Positions 9,962-18,411 of a DNA stretch of 64,000 nucleotides are shown in pieces. Below the pieces are notes generated by a model that was not told where the DNA came from, made no database searches, and saw only the letters and a list, made by a program, of their open reading frames with translations. The DNA is from Limnanthes douglasii subsp. nivea (lineage: Eukaryota > Streptophyta > Magnoliopsida > Brassicales > Limnanthaceae). The first letter of the stretch is position 1. Each line of letters begins with the position of its first letter. Where the stretch lies: positions 172,564,386 through 172,628,385 of the forward strand of contig JAUPFV010000001.1 in the NCBI GenBank assembly GCA_036936605.1. Direction: 5' to 3'. Position numbers and translations under genes: made by a program.

Positions 9962-10920
9962 TCAAGGTGGTTGATAACTATCTTTGAAAATAGTCACACA
10001 TTCGGGTTTCCATGACAATCGTTGCAGCTCTGGAACATGTGACTTTGTTTGTTGTTGGGATTGTGTTGGTTGAATATAATATTGTTTAAACAATTTGTTG
10101 GGAGGTGGATCATTGAAAACAAAAACGAATTGAAAATCAAATATTTCGGTGCTAGAATCAAGATATTTAATATCTTGGTCGGAGTTAGATATTATGATAA
10201 CCATATGTTCTTTATGTTCAAGCCTCTTCTCCACTTGAGGTTTCTCTAGTTGGCTATCACTCTGTTGTTCTTGATAATTTTGCTTACATTCATTAAGAAA
10301 TTTTTTGTTAGATTGATCCAACAACATATCATGGTTTTGGTCATCTTAAACTTCAAGATGTTGGATTGATGTATACTGAATTTGTGTAGAATCTTGAAAC
10401 TTTGATGGAGAACTAGGATTTCATAAACAACCTTTCAGTAATCTTGATGAATTTATCCATTGTATCTTCTAAGTTTTTTGAATGAACCTCTTGATCTTGA
10501 ATCGAAATCTCCAGTTTTTTTTGCATTTGATTCATTCTTTCTCAAAAGTTCGATAAATTTATTCACACTCATTTAGGTTTGATTTTTTCTCTAACCTATT
10601 CATATCCTCTTTCTCCCAAAAATAATCGGTATCCTCCCAGGAAAATGTTTGGTTATGCCAACGTCCAGCCTGATAATCATTATTATAGTAGGATATAGAG
10701 CCTTGCTGGAAGTTATACATGTAATCATTCGCTGGGGCGAACTGGTTTATTGTATTGTATGAATCACACTCGTATTGTATGATTCACACTCATTGACGGT
10801 TGCCGCATTCATCTTCATATGGGCCAAAAACATTTCAAGCGCCTCTAACCTTATAAGGGCGAGTTCTTGTTTAAGCGCATCTAACTTAGCTTGCAACATC
10901 GTTCTGTTATCCATTTCATA
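9962..10920 (-). pseudogene. Gag-like relic of the Athila-like element
   Basis: The minus strand carries short, frame-shifted pieces: MDNRTMLQAKLDALKQELAL near 10910, then YNNDYQAGRWHNQTFSWEDT near 10690-10620, an E/K-rich piece near 10550, and an open 121-codon stretch at 10327-9962 (SNKKFLNECKQNYQEQQSD). The GRWHNQTFSW phrase recalls the Y/G/W-N-HPNFSW segment after the gag core in Athila-type elements, and the pieces with Q and E runs resemble its low-complexity C terminus. No CCHC knuckle or protease follows. It is the only coding trace in this element; the assignment is by character and position and remains tentative. Confidence 0.4.
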
Positions 10921-11186
10921 CATACTAGGAGATTTTTCCTAAAAAAACTAAAATCAAAAAAACAAAATCAAAACATAAAATAAAATAAAATATAAAATAA
11001 AATAAAAATCAATCATTATAAAAATATAAAAATATATCAAACAAACAAATATAAATAATAAAATCAAACCAAATAGTAACTAAAACAATAGATATAAATC
11101 AAATCAAATAAAAATAAAATTAAAATTAAAACTTAATTATCACAAAAATATATCAAACTAATACATCTTAAAAATAAAGTTCTTAT

Positions 11187-11204
11187 TCCCCAGCAGCAGT
11201 GCGA
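11187..11204 (-). promoter_or_regulatory. Degraded primer-binding site, Asp tRNA type
   Basis: The minus strand reads TCGCACTGCTGCTGGGGA. This matches 13 of 18 positions of TGGCGCCGTTGCCGGGGA, the primer site complementary to tRNA-Asp used by Athila-lineage elements. It directly follows the LTR edge at 11205, which supports both the lineage and the minus orientation. Confidence 0.65.
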
Positions 11205-12542
11205 AGTAGTTTTATGAGTATTTTAAGACTCAAAGATGGAACCTAAAAGAATAAACTCAAATATGGAACCCAAAAGAATAAATCTATTTTCAAATGTAAA
11301 AATATATTAATTAGAAACAAAAATAATTAAAGTTTAATTTTTGATCTAGAAAATCAAGAGTTGGTGTCAAATTAAAATAAAATAAAAAAATTAATTAAAA
11401 TTAAAAAAATATATAAAAACAATTCTAGGGTTTTAGAATATGTATATATATATTTTATAAAAAACTTTAAATAATTAATTAAATCGAATTTAAACATATT
11501 TTTTTTAATGTAAGGTTCTCTTTCAGAATGTTGTGACCATATCTCGATCTCACACAACTTACCATTTTGTATGGCGGATTATATCTCTAGTCCTCTACCT
11601 CCTACAATTAGGTCATGAAACCTAAGAACCTAATTCAGACTTCACTGGGTCATGGTCGTAGTACAATACTCATTCAACCCAATGATATTATTATATTTTG
11701 GAAATAGATTTTACCTCTCGGTCTCAACCTACTAGATCTAACATCAATCAATTGAACCAGCAAGTAATTGAAAGCATTACAATCAATAATAGTACTAACA
11801 AAAATTATATAAAGAAGAAATAAAAAATAAAAATAAATCCTTAACAAATATATATATATATATATATATATAGAAAGGTTTTAAAACCTTGAACAAAAAG
11901 GTTTATCTCATACTGAGCATAACCCTAATAATAATAATTAAAAGAAAGAAGAAAAGTCGTAAAATGTGTTGCTGTCAGTCTGGATCTCCTTCGTTAGGGT
12001 TTTATTTATGGGAAGACTTATGGTTTTGTATACATCATAATCTTCTAAAATTAAACTATATCGAGAGTATAATTATAATATTAAATAAAATAAAAGAATT
12101 AATTTATTATTTTAAATAATATAATATAGTATTATAATTTACTATAGAAGATCAAATATTTTATTTTCCTAAAATAAAATCATAATATTTATCAAATAAA
12201 ATAAAAGAATTATATTATTCTTTTAAATTAAATAATAAATATATTATAATTTATTCTTAGGAAACGAAATTATTTAGAATGTGATCTTTAATTAATTTCT
12301 TATCTTTGGCCTTTCTTTCTTTTATTCTTTATTTAATTATCTTCAACTCCTTGGCTTTTATCTTGTTCTTTTTTAATTATAGCTTCTAAGTACAATCTCA
12401 ACTCATTTTTTCTCATTTTCTCTAATTTCTCTAATAAATCAAAAAATAACAAAATAAGAGTATTTTTATTCATAATTAATTAAACTAACAGTTCAATTAG
12501 TATAAAAGCAATATAAAATCAAGGATAAATATCCTTTAGTCA
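11205..12542 (-). repeat. 5' LTR of the Athila-like element
   Basis: Partner of 7220-8488. On the minus strand it starts TGACTAAAGGATATTTATCC and ends CTCATAAAACTAC, followed at once by the tRNA-Asp-like primer site. It carries a short (TA)n tract at 11849-11872. The last base of the expected CA end is changed. Confidence 0.75.
11849..11872. repeat. Short (TA)n microsatellite
   Basis: About 24 bp of TA repeats inside the 5' LTR of the Athila-like element, between ACAAA and GAAAGG. Confidence 0.95.
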
Positions 12543-13757
12543 TATGATGATTCGTATGGAATGAGAGGTAGTGGGATTCGAGATGATGAAGGATCCACTA
12601 GCTAATGATTCATATTTTGGTGATATTCTGGAGGACGTTAGGACAGGTTTGAGAAAAAACATTCTAGTGAGCACCGACTACATCTTCAAAGGAAACTTTG
12701 TATTCCTTAGGGAAATTTGAAAATAATAATTGTACAAGAAAGACACAACGAGGGGTATGGTAATAAAGATCAAACCTCAATTCTAATCCAGTCAGGTTTC
12801 CTGGCCGCATTTGAGGTTGGTGGGTTTTCCAGATGGCAAAAGACATGTCTTCCAATGCATGTCTATCCTTACTACTTCCTAATACCGATGGGATCATGAC
12901 GAAACGTCAACATGGATTTTGTCTCTGGACTACCGTGAACACCGAGAACTAACGTCTCTATTTTTTGTGGGGGTTGATAAGTTTTCGAAGGTGGCCTACT
13001 TTATTAGCTGCAAGAAAACCACAGACATTGTGAATGTTGTTAAGTTATACTTCCGATAGGTATACTGCTTACATGGCCTACCTCCAAACATCATTTCTGA
13101 TTGTGATACGCGATTTGTTGGACACTTTTGGAGGAGTTTATGGCGCCTTACAAATACGAAGCTGAGTTTTAGCAACGCGTATCACACGCAAAAAGACGAA
13201 TAAACCGAGGTAACTAATCGAGCGTTAGGCAACATGTTGCCCACAGAGGTCTCCAGGAACTTAAAAGAATGAGATTCCTGCCTTTATCACGTTGAGTTTT
13301 CCTTCAAGAAGCATCACAGAAGAATTAATGTGTACAATCCCTTCTTGGTAGTTTATGGTTATAACCGACGGGGTTCTATAGATTTGGCTTTCCCAACTCT
13401 TGACAAGGTTCCAGCCAAGGTGGAGACCGCCATCATTGATCTATGGGAGATCCATGAGAACATGAGAAACGACCTTGCAAATGAATACAACAAACTAGTT
13501 GCAAGGAATGTGGGTCCGTTTGAAATCATTAAGAAGATTAATCCGAATGCATACATTTTAAAGCTATCCAACCATATGAAGATCCATGACATCTTCAACG
13601 TGAAACATCTGGTGTCATTTACCAATACTGCTAATGATGACAAATCTGAGAATTTATGGGAGAACGTTTTCAAAGAAGAAGAGAATTATGTAGTAGCATA
13701 TGTCCATGGCTATATAACCCTTTTGGACAAACAAACATGAGCCTTATTTGAGACTCA
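12543..13757 (+). pseudogene. pol: Reina-like chromovirus integrase (continuation of pol)
   Basis: This continues the pol broken off at 7219. Fragments in order: VVGFEMMKDPL near 12570, an HHCC-region remnant ending CQMAKDMSSNACL-like text near 12830-12860, NMDFVSGLP at 12910 (first catalytic D), SDCDTRFVGHF near 13097 (second D), NAYHTQKDE near 13170 (catalytic glutamate region), then an open 136-codon stretch 13330-13740 with the integrase C-terminal GPFEIIKKINPNAYILKL and FNVKHLVSF. Several frameshifts and stops lie between these pieces. No distinct chromodomain is recognised after the C-terminal SH3-like segment. With 5803-7219 it shows one chromovirus oriented plus. Confidence 0.85.
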
Positions 13758-14178
13758 GGTATCATAATTATGGGCCGCGATTACTCAAATCGAACGATTC
13801 AAAGTGATAAAGTCCAGGCCCAAAAATCAAGCTTTCAGGGACTCATTTATCTGTTCTCGTGTTTTTCAACAATTTTCTATGTTTTCTTTATTTATTTAAA
13901 ATACTTAAACAACTCCAATTTCTTTGAAATTAGGTTGAGATTTATTTTATTTCATTACGAACGATATGTAATTTTTATGTAGGGTTTCAAGTACTTACAT
14001 AAAAGGCTCTAAAATCCTATTTTGCCATCCGACGTTTATGAATTTTATTTAAGATTATTTTTCTCTAAGTCTCTTTCCACACTAACCTACGGTTAGGGTT
14101 CATACCTACTGTTTTGCTTCACTTATTTATCTCTTACAACTGTTCATCTTCTTCCAAATTTCAATCTCCAGCAGTAAC
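13758..14178 (+). repeat. Probable 3' LTR of the chromovirus
   Basis: Just downstream of the integrase, text such as GTATCATAATTATGGGCC, AAAGTCCAGGCCCAAA and CAAGCTTTCAGG followed by a TATA-like TACATAAAAGGCTCT near 13997 and a T-rich tail matches the layout of Reina-type LTRs (a motif-rich U3, TATA box, then T-rich R/U5). The edges are guesses, and no 5' partner exists in the window because the 5' half is gone. Confidence 0.5.
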
Positions 14179-15598
14179 CATTTTACGCAACCACCTGTGA
14201 CGTAATTTCATAACTTGTTAACAAATAATTTTGCACCTAAATCTATTAATCCAAAATCATTATTTTTAGATAATTTTCAAAACACTAATGTGAATGTACA
14301 AAAATAAAGAATCAACATAATTAACCAATCATATAAGCATAAAAATAACAACACAATAACTCGACATAATGGAAATACCAAATACAAAAAACACTGTAGT
14401 TATCAATAAACAATCGATAAGTGAAGAAGAACAAAGAAAAAAACAAATGATCAATAGTTACAGAAGGTAGTATCGAATGAAGAATAATAAATAAAAGTTA
14501 CAACGAAAATTAATTAAATGAAAAAAAAAACATATTGATCAAGATCGTAGTAACAAAACATGGTTATAATGGGCAAAATTCTTGGTGGTTATCAATAATT
14601 TAGTTTCAAACCTATGTGTTTATATATACTTCATCAAACTTTGGATTTTTATAAGTGGAGTGTTTATTCCAAGTGGTTATTGGTATACTATCTATTCTTT
14701 TATATTGGAAAAATTGAAAAATAATTGGTTTTTATTATTGTAAAGTTTCTATAGGTACACAAACTTACATTTTATTTAGATTTTTTTATTTATTTTAAAT
14801 CTTTAAATAAAATCAATTCAATTTTTTTATTTACAAATTTTTTATATCTTTTTTAAATGTTAGTTTATTATTTCAAAACTGTTAAAATAGATTATTCAAT
14901 TAAAAAAATTACTATTTTTTTTATTATGCATCGTTTTTTATTTGGCATTATATCACATTTTCCCAATTAGCATGTTATAATTAAATATTTATTAGAAATA
15001 TTAATAAATAATTGAATATAAAATAATAATAAACATTAATATGTATATTGTTTTTGTATTTTTCTATATTATTAGTTTATGTGAATTTATATTTTAAATT
15101 TAGTTATTTGGTTTTTATTTCCAAGACACTATTATCTATGTATTTATATCAATAACTAACATTTTAAAAATGTATGTATTCTATAACTTACTTTAGTTGG
15201 TCCCGAATTAGTGTCCCAAATAAAATAGTTTAAGAATATATGATAAAAACATAAGTACGAAATACGAATAACATAACATTTCAGGAGGATTTGTATAATA
15301 AATAGCGGTCCTCCACATCTTTTATTATATTTTTTTAGTAGAATCAGTAATACACAAAACAAACACCGTGCAAGCCTCTTGGTTGATTTTGTGAGGAGGT
15401 CGAAAACTTGAAAATTTGGAACCGATTTCAAATATTTGAATCTGATAAATATTTTTTCACGATATTGTGTAAGTGACATCATTCATAAATAACATGTACG
15501 ATTCATACCGCACATCTACTATATTTTGCATATAAATTCAACAAATAAAACCATATAGTTTTAATAACTATTATACTGTTCATAGTAATGACGAATTT
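14179..15598. other. AT-rich DNA, no gene seen
   Basis: Roughly 80% A/T by eye, with homopolymer runs. The longest frame (108 codons, minus, 15156-15482) has no recognisable motif. Short echoes of the 2195-2575 repeat (ACGCAACC, AATTTTGCACC) occur near 14185-14240 but do not form an array. Confidence 0.5.
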
Positions 15599-15800
15599 CA
15601 ATAAGTGTTTATCTCTTGCGTTGTCCATTCTATATAAAAGAAATTAAAATTTTGATTTGTTGTGATATCTTATAGATGAATATATAAGAAATTGTTGACT
15701 TTTGGAAAGTGATTATCTTTTGCGTAGTCCATTCCATATCAAAGAAATTATAAGTTTGGTATGTTATGATATTTTATATATGAATATATACCATATGTTT
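15599..15800. repeat. Two-copy tandem repeat, about 107 bp
   Basis: The block from CAATAAGTGTTTATCTCTTG through TAGATGAATATATA near 15599-15685 recurs as GAAAGTGATTATCTTTTGCG through TATGAATATATA near 15707-15795 with scattered changes. Confidence 0.7.
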
Positions 15801-15964
15801 GACTCATTATATATAGAGAAATTAATGATGAATTAAATCACACGAGAGATACTCTAGTTTGCGGGATATTATAGTTGGTAGGATATTATAGTTGACGGGG
15901 AATCAATAATATTAAAAAAGTAACGGCGCGTATGCAGTTCGCACCAACTTAAAGAATATTATGT

Positions 15965-16310
15965 ACGAAATAACAAGGCTTTAGTCAAATCTAGAATAAT
16001 AACTTAGATAGAAGATTACAACTTTGTGAGTGTCTTCTTATCTTGAAAAAATACTATGTATAGATTAATAAGGCTTTAGTCAAATCCGAAATAATAACTT
16101 AGATGGAAGATTGAGACTTTGTGAACGTTTTTGTATCTTGAAGAATGTTGAGTAAGGAATAAAAACGTTTTAGTCAAATCCATAATAATAACTTGGATGG
16201 ACTATTGGAACTTTGTGAGTGTTTTTTTTTATCTTGAATACTCTTGTGTAATGAATAATAATACTTTATTCCAAATACATAATAATAACTTGCATAGAGA
16301 TACTCAAATT
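15965..16310. repeat. Tandem repeat, about 95 bp, ~3.5 copies
   Basis: AATAATAACTT(A/G)GAT-like anchors occur at 15995, 16090, 16184 and 16281, spacings 95, 94 and 97 bp. Units also share TTTAGTCAAATC and ACTTTGTGAGTGT blocks. No coding potential. Confidence 0.8.
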
Positions 16311-16332
16311 TTGAAAGAGAGTTGAGATAAAA

Positions 16333-16500
16333 TAACATAGAGAAAACTTAAATTAAAAACAATAGACTTAAAAAACATAGAACAAACTTAAATTAAAAAT
16401 AATAGACTTAAACAACATAGAACAATTTGTTTTGAAAATATAATTAAACACGAAAAACTTGTATTAAAAACAATAGACCTAAACAACATAAAATACTACT
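16333..16500. repeat. Short tandem repeat, about 41 bp
   Basis: AACATAGA(G/A)(A/C)AAACTTAAATTAAAAA units begin at 16333, 16374 and 16414, and a diverged copy follows near 16450-16500 (TTGTATTAAAAACAATAGAC). It directly follows the ~95-bp array. Confidence 0.75.
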
Positions 16501-16719
16501 CATAGATATCCTCATATGGACCATGTTCGCACCACAAATATTTGATTATATTTTTATGTAGTTGTTAGTTTACTCGTTCATTATAGATAGACTAATGGAT
16601 AATCATATATGTATCAAGTAAAGTATTTATATTTACTGTATCCATATTTATTATACCACAATCATATATATGTGCTCATTTTCAACGAGATATGATGGGA
16701 TCGGTTTCATCTTCATCCA

Positions 16720-17075
16720 TGTTAATCGTCTGCATACTCGTCACGTTTATCTTCATAATCATGTTATGTAATATCACACATATAATCATGATATCATACA
16801 ACTATTATGCATTCTAACTACAACCATGAATTTTTATTATGGAAAATCGTTATTGAGAATACCAAATGCTCTTTCAACGTCCTTGCGATATGGTTCTTGC
16901 ATTTTAGATAATAATTTCTCTTGAAGGTTAGTTGGTGATAAACATTTTCTAGTTTGGATAAATACCAACCGCAATACAGTATTTAATATTATGTTTACAA
17001 CAATTTACAACATAATATACTCTTGGATTTTTCCATTAATCAAGTAATCAAATAATGGTCACAGGTTTATTACCA
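16720..17075 (-). pseudogene. PIF/Harbinger transposase remnant
   Basis: Minus-strand text near 16975-16840 reads GIYPN in one frame and LLSKMQEPYRKDVERAFGIL in another; the run YRKDVERAFG is the hallmark around the last catalytic glutamate of PIF/Harbinger DDE transposases, and an HNSCMIS piece about 30 codons later corresponds to the usual MHNMI segment. Upstream, PLFDYLINGK near 17070 fits the family's SPLFD position. Frameshifts and two adjacent stops show it is dead. Only the C-terminal third of a transposase is present; terminal inverted repeats and the 3-bp (TWA) target duplication were not found. Confidence 0.7.
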
Positions 17076-17110
17076 ATTAAATTCTAGGGGGATTGTATTC
17101 GTACAATTGC

Positions 17111-17330
17111 GTACTTGATTAACCGTACTCCATCAATTCTTTTGAAAGTAAAAACTCAGTTTGAATTGTTATTTAATAAAGCTCCACATATGAATCAAAA
17201 GCTGAATAACAAAATCTTTGTGCATTCAAGAATCATATAAAGAAATCCTTATTTGTCAAAATAGATATATCTTAAAGATCGATCTTCCTAAATCCAAAAC
17301 ATGAAGCTATGATTTGTCAACGATAAAAAT
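17111..17330 (+). pseudogene. Ty1/copia integrase C-terminal fragment
   Basis: The plus strand reads [20 protein letters not shown] followed by LFNKAPHMN. This is the copia integrase stretch (YLINRxPS followed by xTPFELLF) that comes after the catalytic glutamate. The frame then meets TAA and TAG stops by 17240. It is an isolated scrap between the Harbinger relic and Tat-A, with no LTR attached. Confidence 0.7.
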
Positions 17331-17500
17331 AACCAATGAACACCTAGTGAAGAGACTTTGTTACCTACATCGTCAAAATCGAATAACTCTTAATCAAAAT
17401 ATAAATAAAACTGTAACAATATGCATATATTGTTTTATATCTGATTCACAGACTAAAAAACTGATGTGTCAATAAATGTTTGGAAGAATATTTCGGATCT

Positions 17501-17788
17501 TGTGCTTGATATGACTAGAGAGAGAAAGTGTAGAGAGAGAAAGAGAATGGAATAGAATAATATTCAATGTCCCACCTACCAAGAAAGTGGGTCACCTTTT
17601 ATACTAAAATAAGGTGGACCCACTAAAATCCTTAGTGGGCTATTCACATAATTAATGAGGCCCTTTAGTAAGTTCCGTGTTTACAAATTGGTCCCCGATA
17701 GATCCTAAATACATTAATAAGTACACCAAGTATCTTTTATCCACAATCAAACCCTCATTATTTATATCGGCGAATTCTACCCTTATCA
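17501..17788 (-). repeat. 3' LTR of Tat-A
   Basis: On the minus strand it starts TGATAAGGGTAGAATTC after the polypurine tract and ends near CATATCAAGCACA, about 288 bp. It holds a TATA box TATAAAAGG (minus, 17595-17603) and a T/C-rich tail (AGAGAGAGAAAG on plus, 17515-17548). Length, the TGATAAGG start and the AGAGAG-rich end match the 285-bp LTR of Tat-B at 55690-55974. The low edge is set by that comparison. Confidence 0.65.
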
Positions 17789-17802
17789 GTAGCCCCCCAG
17801 TC
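17789..17802 (-). promoter_or_regulatory. Polypurine tract of Tat-A
   Basis: The minus strand reads GACTGGGGGGCTAC directly before the LTR start TGATAAGG. A G-rich tract at this point primes plus-strand DNA synthesis in LTR elements. Related sequences adjoin the LTR edges at 43405, 56444 and 62178-62191. Confidence 0.75.
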
Positions 17803-18205
17803 TTCGGGAGTATCAGGAGCGGAGACTCATAGCCGAGCCTAAACCTATCGTCCGCAGTCCCCTATGCTTCGGGCCAACGACTTATCCTTGGACGAGTTAC
17901 CCCTTTTCCAAAAGCGTCGGGCATTCCACGATGCTGCCCGTCCCGATCTGTCCCATGGGTATTCGATGACACTCCCGCAGCGCTTTTTAACTAACTTTAT
18001 CCGAAGGCAGTACTCAGGTTCTGATAGACATTCCTTGCCCGGTGTTCATAGTGCTGGTCAGGTCGGCTCCCGTGTCTTCTTGGGCTTCTATTCCTGGCCC
18101 CACTGTGATGGGCCGGATCTTCGCGGTGGATCAGGTTAAGAAGGCCCATCTCATTAGTTGGTTCGAAGGGGCTAACCTAGGTAAGCCTTCGTCAGAAGGT
18201 GGTCA

Positions 18206-18372
18206 ACACGTGTCACCCGTTGATGGGATGCGTCCTTGCCAGACTAGTTTTTTAGGGAGACTCTTCATCTTCCCGCTGTGCTTTTGTCGATTGGTATTCC
18301 TCGGTCATTCAACGTCGCCTATAAATACTTCACAATTCTTGATTTCTCTCAGAGGCATTCTAGAGAGAGAAA
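18206..18372 (+). promoter_or_regulatory. Candidate promoter of the Tat-A antisense gene
   Basis: Upstream of the plus-strand gene: a G-box ACACGTGTCA (18206-18215), a TATA box TATAAATA (18320-18327) and a purine-rich ATTCTAGAGAGAGAAAG block (18357-18373) 37 bp after the TATA, near where transcription would start. The ATG at 18412 follows 85 bp after the TATA box. The same three blocks in the same order and similar spacing occur in Tat-C (56777-56960), although the sequence between them has diverged. Direction is opposite to the LTR promoter. Confidence 0.6.
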
Positions 18373-18411
18373 GTGCTGTCAGATCATTTCTAGAGAGAGA
18401 ATGCTTGTTTT

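Larger units (their letters stand above)
7220..12542 (-). mobile_element. Athila-like non-autonomous LTR element nested in the chromovirus
   Basis: Long diverged direct repeats at 7220-8488 and 11205-12542 bracket about 2.7 kb. They share a block GTAGTTTTATGAGTATTTT at the low end and AGTATAAAAG..AATATAAAAT plus AGGATAAATA at the high end. On the minus strand both repeats begin TGA. A degraded tRNA-Asp primer site next to the high-coordinate repeat fixes the orientation as minus. The interior has only a gag-like relic and no pol, as in large retrotransposon derivatives. The flanks are continuous chromovirus pol (SRRSMMIGK before, VVGFEMMKDPL after), so this insertion split that element. Five-base flanks TCTAT and TATGA do not match, so the TSD has decayed or the edges are off by a few bases. 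LTR divergence implies an old insertion. Confidence 0.8.

Noticed and set aside
15156..15482. A 108-codon minus-strand frame
   Set aside because: No recognised domain, no promoter context and composition like the surrounding intergenic DNA.
15599..16500. Stacked direct repeats as a CRISPR array
   Set aside because: Units are contiguous tandem repeats with no unique spacers, and the genome is that of a plant.
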